Shown: one piece after another, positions 1 through 12,422 of the stretch | How positions within the stretch are numbered: position 1 is the stretch's first letter | How the letters are laid out: each line of letters begins with the position of its first letter | NCBI GenBank assembly: GCA_001566295.1 | Contig: KQ964261.1 | Coordinates: 310,001 to 374,000, forward strand | Direction of reading: 5' to 3' | Length of the DNA stretch: 64,000 nucleotides | Origin: Microdochium bolleyi | Taxonomy: Eukaryota; Ascomycota; Sordariomycetes; Xylariales; Microdochiaceae | Notes under the pieces: generated by a model | The model's input: only the letters and a program-made list of their open reading frames with translations | Databases searched by the model: none | Told to the model about the DNA's origin: nothing | Translations under genes and position numbers: made by a program

Positions 1-1240
1 GTCACGGTGTATATCTTTTGGCATGTATTCAGGATGTTGAGCCCGAGCGTTCATCTCGTTCTCGTCTTCCCGAGACCGTTATCGTCACAGCTGCCTCGGA
101 CAATGATAAGGCGGGCGGTGGGGTCCACGGGAGCCAACCAGCCCAATCAGCCATCAGGGTCCAGTCCAAAGTGCATGCAGGGAGGTGGGGAGCGCCCCAG
201 ATGCCGCTGTGGGCTGGAAGGTAAATCCCCCACTTGCGCCGGACACACGACTTCCACAACCTGGAAGGTGGTGGCTATCAAGGAGCATTGCGATGCCGAC
301 ACATGCATGCATGCTGTTATCCGCGGCAATCATGGACCGCCGCAAAGCATCTAGAGATTCAGGCAGAGGGACTGTATCAAGGGGTTCCTGGGGCTGGTTG
401 GATGCCTGAGCCGGAGAGTGGCCATGTTGGGCCACGGACCTAGGCCACCAGAATGTGATCACATGTGCAGTGCGGGGGTTACGCTGGCACGACCAATCCC
501 ACAATTGCCCGGCTCGGCGATTGTTCTTGTGTCCGCTCTACAGTATGGGCGGACTTGATCCACGGCATTGCTCGGCGTGGTGCTGATTCAGGCGTCTTGG
601 TGTGAAGCCCAGGAGAATCACGTGGGCAGATCACTGGAATAGAGCTCCGTGCTTCACGTCCCTGCAGGCCCGCACACCACGATGTCCGGAAGCAGGAGGC
701 CGAGTTGTGGCAACTGCACTTGACAATGCTCAGGATTGCAATGTGCTGTCCCAGGCACCGGGCGAGGGAAGCATGGAAGCTGCAGATCACTAGACAGAGA
801 TCAGTCACAACAGCCTTCCTGGCAAGCTCCAATGCCTGCGAAGGTCTGAGTCATCATCGATACAGGACTGGGATGACTCAAGGCTGCCATGGACCTTCCA
901 GCACTTGGATCCGGAGTCGCCCATGCACTTCGCAACGAGCATCGCCAGCGGGTATCCTGGGTTTGTGGTACGCTGCTGGTGCTGCATCAACTGCCCGGTG
1001 CCTCGCCTTGTGCTCAGATGTCCCCGCTATCGCCAGCCCTGTCGTCCAGGACTTGAATGCTCTGAGCAACGCACCATCGTCATTGCGTCCACCTGGGCGG
1101 GCCGCATGACGCTATGCGGGCCCATCCCACCTTGGTGTCAATTACCTCCAAACTTTTTGTGATGCACTCCGAGCTGCACCGAGAGCTCGACGTGAAGAGG
1201 TTGACCACCCCCAGCCAGCCACTGAGCAGATCCGACTTGC
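1..1240. other. Gene-free left edge
   Basis: No reading frame here has an ATG start together with a recognisable protein family. The longest open frames are under 140 codons on both strands, overlap one another and read as random translations. I saw no tRNA box pattern, transposase-like protein or tandem repeat. It is probably intergenic sequence upstream of the IFRD gene, or the end of a neighbouring locus that lies outside the window. Confidence 0.5.
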
Positions 1241-1794
1241 CTCATTGAGCCTGCTGTGCACCACCCTGATCGCCCTCCAAGCTTTTGCTTTCGCCCCCTT
1301 GCAGCACCATCTCGTCTTTGCCACAACCTTCCACCACGCTGCTGCGGCTCTCTTCCTCTCCCCTCCACCCACACTCTTGCTCCCGGTGGCTATTTACCAG
1401 GTCGTAAACATACTTCACTACCTTCATCTGACACGCATCGCCCAGCTCGGTATCATTCTCGGACCACTAGACATAGAATTTGGTACGGCCGCCGTCTACG
1501 TTGCGAATCCAGCTCCAAATACATGATACTTCTCCGGAGATAGCTTCTCTACAACGACCCGGCCAGCGCCCTTGCTCCGATACGAGCGATCCATCGCACA
1601 CCTTGTCCATATAAGCCGCTGTCAACCTCATGGATGTTCTCCCGCATCCCACAGTCTTTTCTCAACAGACCACCAGGATAGCATACTTGCACACCACAAG
1701 CGCCTATACCTGACGCTCTGACAACCGCCACTCTCCGAGACAAGACCACTTGGCCACCAGCGTCTAGATCTCGGATCGCCACCACAACCACAAC
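1241..1794 (+). promoter_or_regulatory. C/T-rich promoter and leader of the IFRD gene
   Basis: The stretch from about 1250 to 1390 is strongly biased to C and T on the plus strand, which is typical of core promoters and transcription start regions in filamentous ascomycetes. It is followed by about 400 nt of mixed sequence up to the ATG at 1795. The bias is seen directly. The transcription start is inferred from position only. Confidence 0.4.
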
Positions 1795-3165
1795 ATGCAC
1801 GACCTACGCAAGAAGGCTCTCTTGGAGAGTCGCAAAACCACTTCCCGCAAGGCTCGGTCGAGGCCAGAGTCCGGCGCTGCGTCGCCACTCGCCTCGCCCG
1901 CGCCGTCTCGCAACAGCTCTCGTGCCCCGAGCCGCTATGCATCCGAGGACGAGGATGCTGGTGACTACTCTGACAACGAGCAAAGCGTCGCAAGTTCGTA
2001 CCATCTGTCAGGCGACAGCGATGACGCAGATGCCGACGAAGGAGCCAACACTTCGGCATGGGACGACCGCTTGAAGGACAACATTGTCGCCTTTGTTGAC
2101 CGCAAGAACATCAACGCTGCCTCCAGAGAAAGCATGCTCAGTGCCGCATACCACCTTCTCCGCCATCACTACGCCGAAGACATGATCGACAACCACCTCA
2201 ACGACTTTGTCCCAAGTCTCTTGAAGAGCATTCGCAGTGGCAGCAACAAGGACGAGACTGTCCAGGCGCTCAAGACGCTACAGTCCGTTATCATCAATTC
2301 AGAGTCCGAGAGTTTCTATAACAGAACCTTCGCGCAGTTGAAGGCCTCCTGCCGCGACTCCGGCGAGGAACAAGTTAAGACAGAGAGCATCATCGCCATG
2401 TGCATCGCTACGGTTTGTGGCGGTGGCGACGAGAGTCACGCGGAGGATCTGCTCGGGTTCCTGCTCGAGATCATTGAGAGTGACGGCCACAGCGTCGAGG
2501 CGCCAGACAACGGCCCAGTGGTGAGCACTGCTCTGCTGGGCTGGGGCTTCGTTGCCACCCAGCTTGAGGACCTTCAGGTACCGGCCAACGATGCGATGGA
2601 CGCCTTTATCGAACAGCTTGATAGTGTCGACGTCGATGTGCAGATCGCCGCTGGCTACAACATCGCGCTCATCTGCGAGTCCCTCCGTGAATACGAAGAG
2701 GAATCGGGCGAGATGTGGGACCTCGACTACGACAAACACCAGCTCATCACCCGGATGCGTCTCCTGACCAAGGAGTCCTCGAAGCTCATCTCGAAGAAGA
2801 ACCGGAAGCAGCTACACCAGAGCTTCCAGAGTGTCCTCACGTCACTCGAGCGTGGCAAGGGCCCTGGGTACTCGACGGCTCTGGACGAAAACGAGCGCGA
2901 GTTTGGTTACAGGGAAAGGTTGCGCTTCGGAGACATCAGCCTGGCCATCGATTCCTGGGCGCTTTCATTGCGCGTAGAGATGCTGAACAAAGTGCTCCGC
3001 GGCGGTCTCGCAATCCACTACAAGTACAACCCCAAGGTTCAAGATCTTCTCGCCGACGCGCAAGCCGAATTCCTGTCCAGAGAAAAGGCATTGAGCAAGA
3101 AGGACGATCACTCGGTCAAGAAGGGGCGCAAGGCCAAGAGCGCCAGAAATGCCATGGTCTTTTGA
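1795..3165 (+). CDS. Interferon-related developmental regulator (IFRD) family protein
   Basis: This is a single-exon gene of 456 residues. The first 75 residues are Ser/Arg/Ala-rich and look disordered (repeated SRxxSR, SPLASPAPS). From about residue 83 a helical repeat domain begins (WDDRLKDNIVAFVDRKN). It continues through HEAT-like helices with IFRD signatures, including a run near residue 165 on SVIINSESESFYN and an acidic EDLLGFLLEIIES. The C-terminal IFRD module lies near residues 370-418 (FGYRERLRFGDISLAID, then NKVLRGGLAIHYKYNP). It ends in a lysine-rich tail (KKGRKAKSARN). Animal IFRD1/IFRD2 act as transcriptional co-regulators and bind inactive ribosomes; a ribosome-linked role here is inference from the family. 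The ATG at 1795 opens the only long frame and sits at the end of a C/T-rich leader. Family assignment is firm, cellular role is not. Confidence 0.9.
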   Translation: MHDLRKKALLESRKTTSRKARSRPESGAASPLASPAPSRNSSRAPSRYASEDEDAGDYSDNEQSVASSYHLSGDSDDADADEGANTSAWDDRLKDNIVAFVDRKNINAASRESMLSAAYHLLRHHYAEDMIDNHLNDFVPSLLKSIRSGSNKDETVQALKTLQSVIINSESESFYNRTFAQLKASCRDSGEEQVKTESIIAMCIATVCGGGDESHAEDLLGFLLEIIESDGHSVEAPDNGPVVSTALLGWGFVATQLEDLQVPANDAMDAFIEQLDSVDVDVQIAAGYNIALICESLREYEEESGEMWDLDYDKHQLITRMRLLTKESSKLISKKNRKQLHQSFQSVLTSLERGKGPGYSTALDENEREFGYRERLRFGDISLAIDSWALSLRVEMLNKVLRGGLAIHYKYNPKVQDLLADAQAEFLSREKALSKKDDHSVKKGRKAKSARNAMVF

Positions 3166-4739
3166 GCCAGCACCGCCGACCCTCGTCCACGGGTGATGTT
3201 CCTCCACGGAAAACCACCAACAAAGATAAAGGGACAGGCTCGGAATCGAGGAATAGAAGATACATAAAATTATAGGCGAGGGGCTTTTTGTTTAGGGGAT
3301 ATAATACCACTGGGCGTTCATTAGGTTTTGTCATTATTGTTTCATCAATTGCAGTTGTATTCACTTCTGCTTTGAAGTACTCCTTACCACTTTAGAAGAA
3401 TTTGACCGTCTTCCTCGCATCGTGAGCCCATGGACTCTATCTGTCGTGACCATCAATGGACGATGACATATGCATTCGGCGCAATCAGGTAGCAACTAAT
3501 CTCCCGTACAACCTTTCGGTGGGGTCGCTTCCATTTCCAGTGACGACATCATCGTTGACAGCCTCCCTAGCTCCCCATGACGGACTGGGCCGGCCGGGAC
3601 GCTGTCGGCTGTCACAGTCTTTGTTCAGCTCGTGGGGTTGTGGGCCCCACTGGCGAAGGCGTTGGAGACCTGGTCGCCCTGCCAAAGACGCTGAGACCAC
3701 TGAGGAGTCCGACCGCAAGCGATCATCTCTTTCTTCTCTTGACGGCACGGTGGAGCCAGGGGGTTTTCGGCTATCGATGTCAACAATACGGTGGGACGAG
3801 GGGAATGGTGGGACAACCATGTGGGCATGGTCAGTCCGTCATAAGTAGCCTATTTTCGAAATGGGAATTGCGTTGTCACGAAAAGTGAGGCAGCAACGAA
3901 GAGGGATGGCTGGTCTCAGTTTCCATCTGCTTTAGAACCATCTTTCAGAGTCAAAGACGAACAGGAGGGCAGACTCGATCAAAAGACTGAGTGAGACATG
4001 ACGCGGGAAAAAGAAACGGCAAGGGAGGGAACAATGAGGCCCACCAAACCCAGAACAGGAACCTCGTCTCGTCACAGGAACCTCTGCGAGGAAGGCAAGC
4101 CACAATGTTAAACGGGACAGAGACCACGGGAGAGCAAGAGAGGGCGAAAGACATGCATAGATCACCGATGCGAGCATGCCCCTTGGGCTCTATGCAGTCG
4201 TGATGCTTGTGCATGTTGGGCTCTGCACCAGCGAGGGGTCTCGCCAGAGCGATGTCCCGCGAGCCGATTCGTCGGCGGCGGCCCTGTCACCGCTGCCCCA
4301 GGTTGAGCAGGCCGCAACGGCAAGCATCTCTATCACAAAAAGGCGAGTGTGACGAGGGAGCACGCTTCTGGGGTTCTAGATCTCCATCTCGGTGTTGTAA
4401 CTTCTGATTCGACACGATCTTTCCTCGGCATCCATAGAGAACGCAAGAGCGTGACATACTGCGTACGCACCCCATAGCCCTGGGAAGCGATTCGAGAATC
4501 GATCCTGGGACTTGACAACCTCGGGGCGACCCCCTGCGTCGTGCTGCAGACTGCGAGGGCGCAGAAGCGGGCATCTGGGCCGCCATTGGCCGCGCTTGTC
4601 AAGCACCGCCAGCGCATCACCAAGGTCCTGTGCCAGGATCCGCGCCGAGCCCAGCAACCAGCCAGCCCCCAGCCTCCCTCCCACCTGCGAGCTCTGGCTC
4701 GGGAGCTGCCCGCGTCGCATTGGACCAAGGTCACTTAGT
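3166..4739. other. Intergenic region downstream of IFRD
   Basis: No supported gene. Just after the IFRD stop the sequence turns A/T-richer (about 3225-3400), consistent with a 3' UTR and polyadenylation region. The remainder is mixed sequence with only short overlapping frames. Confidence 0.45.
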
Positions 4740-6011
4740 TGGTCCCTCGCCTTGGCTCGGGAGCGTCTTCACAAAAGCTCCTTCCCGCAGCATTAAACAC
4801 AGACAGCCGGCGTCCTGCTAATCCTGCAGCCACGAACTGCCTCAGACCCGAGTCGAGAGACGCTCCGAGCGCAAGAACAGCCTTTGCAACGAGTCGTGCA
4901 GCACCTCGCCGACCAAGAACCCCTCTCGCCCCTCGGCGGAGCATCGCATCGCAGTGCAGCGCAGCGCAATCGCCCCTTGACCGGCATCAGACCAGGACAG
5001 CGAGCGGGCCTGCCATCAGTCGTGGGTCGACGGGCCAGGATTCACCCCGGGGACAGCCAAGCAGCGTCGAGGCGGCTGCCCTACCCGCCACTCTCTATTC
5101 CCAGTCAGTTTTTGGCCCTCTTTCTTGCGTTGCTTGTCAGGTTCCCATTCCCACACCGTCACTCTCTTCCCGCCGTGCCGTGTGCTGCTGCCGCTGCTCT
5201 GCTTTCTGCTCTTTTCTTTCCTCCCATTTGCTCTTTTGCAAATTGTTTCTCTCTTCTCGCCATTTGCTGCATGGATGGGTGATCGCTTGCCTCATCCCCG
5301 TGCAGCAATCGAGGTGACTCCTCCTCCTCTGCTGTCAATCGCCATTGGCAGTGGTGTGTCTCTTGGGACAAGAGACAGGAGGGTTCCGAGACTCGCCCTG
5401 CACCACTCGCCGGTGCGTACAGAGACACTCTGTGCGGCCGACTGAGACTGGTAGCTCGCCAAACGGAGCAAGCTTCATCCTTACAACAACTCCCGCGCCC
5501 GGCTGCTCCACCAGCCACCTCCCCTCGTGAGCCGCCACCACCACCACCCCATCCATCCCGCAACACCACAACAACAGCCTTTGGTCTTGGTTCCGCACAC
5601 AGCCCTCTGCCTCGAGTCTCCTCACGAGAGTGCGCTTCTTTCTCCCAGACCACAATCGTGTCTTTGACGACCTCCATGATCTCGGCCACCTGCCACTTAC
5701 TTGTCTCACTCTTTTGCCCGCAGTTGAGGTGGCGGATAGCTAACTTAGCCCGACCGCACTAGTCCCATTGTTCGACCGCTCATTGTTTACTTTGACCAAT
5801 GCCTTCAACAAAGTCGCCCAACTGACCTCGTGCGACTCTGGTCCAGCCAACCTTCTGCACCCATCAGATGACCAGCTTTTGCATCGCGTCTTGATAATAT
5901 TCGAGTGGAAAGAATTGGACGTCGAGAACCAGACGCTTTGTCCGGTCGCAAACAAACTCGGGCGCTCGCCTGACGTCGGCATCGTTTCCCCGGAACCCTC
6001 GAGGGAAAGCC
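4740..6011 (+). promoter_or_regulatory. Long C/T-rich leader of the 1779-residue protein gene
   Basis: From roughly 5100 to 5260 the plus strand is a pyrimidine-rich tract, followed by further C-rich sequence to about 5720. This matches the promoter/leader signature seen ahead of other genes in this window. Two short upstream ORFs lie close to the coding start at 6012, at 5799-5825 (8 codons plus stop) and 5868-5894 (8 codons plus stop). Whether both are in the mRNA depends on the true transcription start and on any 5' UTR intron, which cannot be seen here. Confidence 0.4.
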
Positions 6012-9000
6012 ATGGGATTTGACAAGAGAATACCCTTACCAGCACCAACCGACTCCGAAATTGCCCTTACAACTACCTCAGTAGCTGTCGACGACGAATC
6101 CTCAATAGTCTCCAACCCTGGCGACGAGGTCTCACATTATTCCCTCCCAGACGACGGAACACCCGTCACCATCAGAACCCGCGGCCATCGGCCCAACAAA
6201 TCACAGACCTCTCTGCTGATCGAATATTTCGAGGGCGGCCAGTCCGCCGTTGACTCAGGGAGCGGCTCGCGCGAGCGCAGACCAAGCGTTCGGGTGCGAG
6301 TTACCCCGTCCAGAGGCCGCAGTGCCCACAACGACCACATACAAATCACAGAAATGTCTTCCCGGAAGGCGTCTCACCACCGTGGTGAGACGGACTCGGC
6401 AATCTCGGAAGATGCACGGAGCCTCCACTCATATGCCTCTGCGACCGAGGAGTCCAATGTGTCGCGCAACCCGATAGAGGTTGATATTGAACCAGGCCAC
6501 CGTCGGCGCCGGAAACCATCCAGCCCGTTGATCCCTGCCGCAGATAGCAAGACATCCTCGTATATACCGCCAAACATGTCCGATATCTCGGGCATCCCCA
6601 CCGACAGCTTTCTCGACGGCACCGGCCCCAACACGAGCTTTCGCAAAGACAACGAGATCGATCGCTCTGCGGCAAAGAACGAAGCGCGCGCGGTCGGTGC
6701 GCTGGGCACAGCAGCGGCCATCCTGACCGACAAGTCGAGCAATCGCAGCAGCCGGAGCGATGCGCAAGACCGCAATGCGATCCAGAAGGCCGTCGACAGA
6801 GCCGGCAAGCCAGAGAGGAAATCAAAATCCAAGGTCCGGTCGAGTGTCGGAAGCGAAAAGGACTTTGAGAGGCTAGCTTCGCCACGGAGAAAGTCCAGGA
6901 GCACGCCCAGAGAATCACTGATTTCAGGTGCCGACTCGAGTGTCATGTCGTCACAACTGACAGGAAGCCAACGATCGTACGATTCATACTCTTCGTCCAA
7001 GATTTCTATCAACAACCCGAAGCTTCTCGAGACAGTCGAAGATGCTATCCGCCGGCTCATTCTTCCTGAGCTGGACGCTATCAAGAGAGAGCGTAGCCAG
7101 CGCGACAGCCGGCGGCCCAAAGATCGTGATTCATTCTCTAGCTTGACATCAGCAGCGTCAAGAGAGGAGATTTCCGTGGCTAGCAAGCGGAAGTCCGCAG
7201 ATACCTCGCACTCCACGAAATCAAAAACCAGCCGTGGAAGAGAAGCGCGGAACGATCTGTCGCCACAAAGCAGTGCCGACGACGTATCGATCGAGGAAGA
7301 CCTCCGCGAAGAGAAGACACCACGGCAGCATGACCGTGGCAAGGACGCTCTCGCTGGGGCAGCAATTGGTGCCGGCGCTCTCGCAGCAGCTGCTGCTCTG
7401 CGTTCGCCGTCAAGAGGCGACAACAAGCGCGAGCGCAGGAGAAGGAGAGCGGATCCTACTAAACGAGATAGCTACACGGATGATTACGGCGATGCCGAGT
7501 CTGAAGTTGCTCCGCCCATGCCGCTGTCCAGCGAGCTTAACCCCTCCGAGATGACGAGGACCTCAATACAGTCCGCAGATAGTCACCGGCCACACTCGGC
7601 CAGTGAAGAGATGACCCCAGTTCAGGAAGTCAACCGCGGGGTCGCCGCTATGGAGTCTTCCAGTGATGTGGCCACAACTCAGAGGACACCTTCTCAAACG
7701 ACACAGGCCCTTGGTACCTTACACCACAACATATCTCATGGGGATCTGAAGAACCTTCCCCGACGAGGCACCATGGACGCGGAAGAGCTAGAAGAGGAAG
7801 AGCTGAGAACTGAGCGCACACGGGACCAGGGCGACTACTATGACGACTACGATGATGAGGGTCGCTTGGCCGAGCCTGGCATGTACGACGACGAAGAGGA
7901 CAGACTACAGCAAGCATATTACGGCCACCAGGATGTGCCGGCACCTCTGCGATATGTTCCATACCAGCAAGAACGACGCGGCCTCAGCCCTATTCAGAGC
8001 GTCTCGGGCTTCACGGAGGGCGGAGACAGCGAGTACCAGGGTCATAGGGACTCGAGGATCGCGCCTACCGACAGCGAGCTCTCAGCATCTCCAGAGAAGT
8101 CGCGGGGCGTATGGTCGCCCAGCTCAGTACCGAGCAACATGCGCAGCCGCGAGTTCAACGATGAGGGTAGCAGTGTTCTCAGCTCCGGTGTCGGCTACCG
8201 CCAGTCGGCCTACACTGAAGACAGTGAGCTTGACCACCCTGGTGGCCGTGCGGTGCACGTGGTCGGCGACAACCCTCAGATGATCCACCGCGACTCTGGT
8301 CCGGAGTCCGCCGTGGCATCTTTAGTCGATGGCTCCCAATGGGATCCTTCTCTCCTCAGCGGTACCGGAGGCCACGCGCAGGACTACCGCAACTCCCAGT
8401 ACTCGTACAGCGAGAGCCCTTCGCAGGACCGCTTGGCACAAGGCAGCCCGCTCAAGCACTCTGTCGATGCTGAACAGGTTGCCCGTGGGCAGACTGTCTC
8501 ACCTATTTCGACTGCTGCCGATGAGCCCTCTACGGTCTCCCAGAATTTCGTGGAGTATGACCTCGATGAGTACGGGCGTAAGGTACCCCAATCTCAATAC
8601 AGGCACTCCCCGACCGCATCGGAGTCAGCCATTACCAGCGCGGCGCTGCGGCAGGCTGCTGCTGAGGCCCTGAAGCGCAAGAACGTCGCTCAGGACTCTA
8701 CTGATGTGCATGACGAGGAGTTCGTGGGCGAGGGTGTTTCTCGCAACAAGTCGTTTAAGGAGCGCGCGCGAGGCAACTTTGAGCTTGCTGCCACCCCAAA
8801 GCACAGCACCGACCGCCTGTCTGACTACGACCAGCCAAAGATGAGTGCCACTGGCCTGCCTGATATGGGTCACCCAATGCCAGAGATCGGCTACGGCTAT
8901 GACGATGGCCAGCACTCAAGACAACAAACTCCGTCCATCGTGGAAGGACACCCTGGTGAGCGGTATATGGATGACGACCGGGAAGGTGCATGGACACCGA

Positions 9001-11417
9001 CACAAGAGGCGACGCACAACCAGTACGACCGTTCCATGACCCCGAAGGCCAGTGAGTCCGGTGGCCCACCTTTCTTCGGCGCCACGGATGCCGCTGCTGC
9101 TGCCACGATTGCTACTGCCACAGCTCTGGCCGCCGCCCACCACAAGCGAGAGCCCAGCCAGGATCAAGACGATGAGTGGCAGCGCACTTCGGGCGACCGT
9201 AAGCGCGATACTCTGGTCACGAATCCTTACGAGGGGGCCAGCCCAATTGCGAACCTGCCCGGTCTTGATGGACTACAGGGTGGAGGCTACGGCGCCAACG
9301 CCTACTCCAACTTCAACACGGGCAGTCCTGGTCTCCCAGCTGGCGATGAAGGCTACATCTCGTCTGCACCTAACGAGTTGCGCAACAATGCTAAGGGGAA
9401 CGGTGTTGACTTCGCCGAGCAGCCAAGAGCCGGCCCGTCCGAAGACCCCTTCTACAGCACGCCCAAGCCTCAGAGACAGATGAGCGGCTTGTCCCAAGGC
9501 GTAGGATCTCCACTTTACGACGCTTCCACGGGCAACGGGATCGACCGGATCCAGTCAAAGGATATCATTGCTCTCATGGAGCACCTCATGGTCCGTGACG
9601 CTCAGCGGAGTGCTAGAGACACTGAGATGCTCGTGACACTTGTCCGGTCTGCCGCCGAGATGCGCAATTCCTTCGAAGACATCAAGCGTATGTTGGCCGA
9701 TACCGAGGATCAAATCATCACGGAGATCAAGGACAACACGGAGCAGACTGTCAAGCGTCACCTCGGAGGTCCCCGACCGTTCCCCGGCAGCAGCCCCCGC
9801 TCGATACAGGACGGGTCTCAGGCTGGCACCATGGATGAGGTCGCGAAGAAGAAGCGCAGCTTCCTGCGCAGGGCTCTGCAAGGTCTTGGCAATAAGGGTG
9901 CCAGCGACCTGGGCCGCATTGAGGATATGCTCATGCAGCTGCTCACTGATGTCGACGTGCTGAAGCATCAGACCGCCGGTCCCAACGACGCCAGCCCCGG
10001 GGCGCAGTCTATGCGCTCGATCGAGCAGCAAGACCTTGATGGCCAATTTGAGGACAGAGGTTACGAGCCTGAGGGCCGTGCCGGCACCTCGACCGCTAGC
10101 TATGCCAGCCAATCTGGCGCCCTGTCCATCGGCAAAAACTCCGGCAGGATAGGACATGATCGCAAGGTCTCTGATAACCGCATCAGCACGGTGCCCGAGG
10201 GCAACGAGGAAGAATACGACGACACATACGTCACTGCTGCTCACCAGTACTCACCTCAGCAGCAGGGCTATTTCTCGCCGGCCCCGCAGCAGACCCGTGG
10301 CGGATCCGTGCCTCTCGGCACTCCTCCGCAGTCATCGCACCGCGTGCCGAACTCGCTCAGCAACGAGAACACGCCCCGCACGGAGGACGGCAAGAAGCAC
10401 AAGTCTCGCGGGTCTGCGACGTTCTTCCCGAAGATTTCTCGCTGGTCAGAGACAACCACGTCCAGCATTGGCAAGGTGTTCCGCAACAGCAACAACACCA
10501 AGAAGAACCCCGGCGAGCCTCCTGAGGACTTCTTGCAGCACCCTGCCTCGCGCTCTGGGTCTGTCGACGAGTATGATCAGCAGTACCAGTACGACAACTA
10601 CGGACAAGACAAGCTCCATTCCGGATTCTCAGAACACGATCTATCTGCGAATGTCGGCGCCCCTGAGATGCCCCAGTCATCTTTCGGCAACCACGGACCG
10701 CCGCCGGCGAGCTACGCCTCCCCTGAGGACCCCAAGTACAAGGCTCATCGCAACTCGCTGAACCTGCAACACCCTCAGCCCCGTCCCGGCCAGACCGAGC
10801 GCTTCCGCACTGCGCTGGAGTCGTCCGCCCAGGTCTATGACGGCCCCATGTCGCCCAACTCTGCGGAATGGGCTGGGTCCGCAACCTCACTGCACCGCTT
10901 CCCTGAGCAGAACACCAACCGCTACAGCGACAACAGCGCCCTGACGGGCCAGACTGGCGATAGCTACAGCTGGCAGCAGTCCCCCGCGCCTCCCCGGCCG
11001 CCCAAGGAGCCCCTCGAAGGCTCGCCTCTGGCCCAGGTGCACTCGCCCCCGCAGAACTCGCGCGTCAGCCACATGCAGCGGACCAGTCCGATGCCCTACG
11101 CGAGCGCCGTCGACAGCGGCTACGGCACTGGCTCCGCCACTCACGCTGGCAGCTGGCACTCGGGCAGCCCCAAGCCCGAGAACAAGAACCTGAGCACCGC
11201 GCTCGGTGTCCCGACCCGCCGTCCCAGCGGCCCGCGCGCCATGACGCCCACGAACGAGAGCGACAATGAGAGACGGAGGAAGCGAGGTAAGTAACACTGA
11301 CGTGTGGCAGTATCATGAGGGGATGTGCGTGCTGACTTAATATGGTTTGCAGACACTTTCGGTTCCGTCCCTGCTAGACCAAGCTCTGCAGCCAGCCAAG
11401 AGACGGACACTTTCTAG
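6012..11417 (+). CDS. Large disordered protein with conserved-looking helical segments, unknown function
   Basis: The gene has two exons, 6012-11286 and 11353-11417. The intron at 11287-11352 has a GTAAGT donor and a TTTGCAG acceptor, and splicing restores the frame to give 1779 residues. The last exon adds about 21 residues ending ETDTF. Most of the protein is Ser/Arg/Asp/Gln-rich and looks intrinsically disordered. Structured islands are a helix near residues 340-360 (LLETVEDAIRRLILPELDAI) and a probable coiled coil around 1183-1250 (SKDIIALMEHLMVRDAQRS and following). A basic helical stretch lies near 1279-1320 (KKKRSFLRRALQGLG, then GRIEDMLMQLLTDVDVLK). Three alanine-rich hydrophobic patches lie near 227-238, 445-465 and 1024-1046. 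I do not recognise a named family. A scaffold or cell-cortex role would fit the architecture, but this is only inference. Confidence 0.85.
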
Positions 11418-12410
11418 AGCAGAGGCCGTCGCTAGCAGCAGTGTATTTGCCGTTCATCTATCCGCATTTCGCCATGACAAGAAAGCATCAGCGCCAAACA
11501 CGATAGACTGAAATTTCTTGTCGCCATCACTTTGCATATCCGAGGTGTTCCTGAACAATTTCCCCTTGCGACATTTGGTCTTTTCAGGAGAGCAAGCAGA
11601 AACTCGTCTCAATCATTTCTCATCTTTCAGGGGCGTGTCAAAAACATCATCTTGGCATGGCGCACAGCATAACGACGTCACGGATATTCTTTATCAAGTC
11701 TTTTTTTTTTTCCGGGTTTCCCATCGCAGCACTGTTTTGAGTACGGGAGGTCGGGCCAGATGGAAGCGGCGTTTTCGGGACGGCAAAAGGTCTCGCTCGC
11801 GCGAGGCCCAGGTTACTGTGAATTAGCAAACAGTATAAGTTGTCAAGGAGAGATGGAAAAGGGAGTGGAGGGGGGAAGTGAGTGTAATCGGCCGTGGATG
11901 GGAGCGGAGGACCGTATATAGTGCAATAATTGAGGAGACGAGATGATGCCCTCTACGTTTGGATCTCGCCTTGCCTGTGAGGTTTCTTGGCTCATGTGCA
12001 CGTCGTGAAGAGCTGCGTGGCCTGCGAGAACGATGGCCCTCTGCGAGGGAATCTACCACAAGAGATGAGATCTTAGCATTGGGGTTTCTCTCACTATCCG
12101 AATCGTCCGGGCATCCTCCTGTCATCAACGTCAAATTATTCAACCACTGTTTGTTATCACATCCATCAGCCTGCCTCTCTCTCCGCGCCGAACAATGGTC
12201 GTTTGTAAACTGCTGCGCTACTGCCGGGCTGTAGCCTTGCAAATAGGCACCACCGTCACAACCTGCTGCCCCACGTGATGGGCCACCACTGCCACCTAGC
12301 TTTAGACCCCTCCAACGTCACTGCTCCAGGACCCTTGGCCTCCGACTATCGACGTGGACTACACACAACCAGACGCGGTGCAGCCTGACGGGCAACAGCG
12401 ACTCAAGAAG
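11418..12410. other. Intergenic region between the disordered-protein gene and the eIF2 kinase
   Basis: The left part is probably the 3' UTR of the preceding gene and includes an 11-nt T run at 11701-11711. The right part should carry the kinase promoter. No frame in this stretch looks like a gene. Confidence 0.45.
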
Positions 12411-12422
12411 ATGAAAACATGA
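12411..12422 (+). promoter_or_regulatory. Three-codon upstream ORF overlapping the kinase start codon
   Basis: ATG AAA ACA TGA encodes Met-Lys-Thr and stops. The stop TGA (12420-12422) shares two bases with the kinase start ATG (12419-12421) in an ATGA arrangement. Both ATGs have A at -3, a favourable context in fungi. A scanning ribosome would meet the short ORF first, so the kinase would be made by leaky scanning or by termination followed by reinitiation. The overlap is read directly from the sequence; its regulatory role is inferred. Confidence 0.6.
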
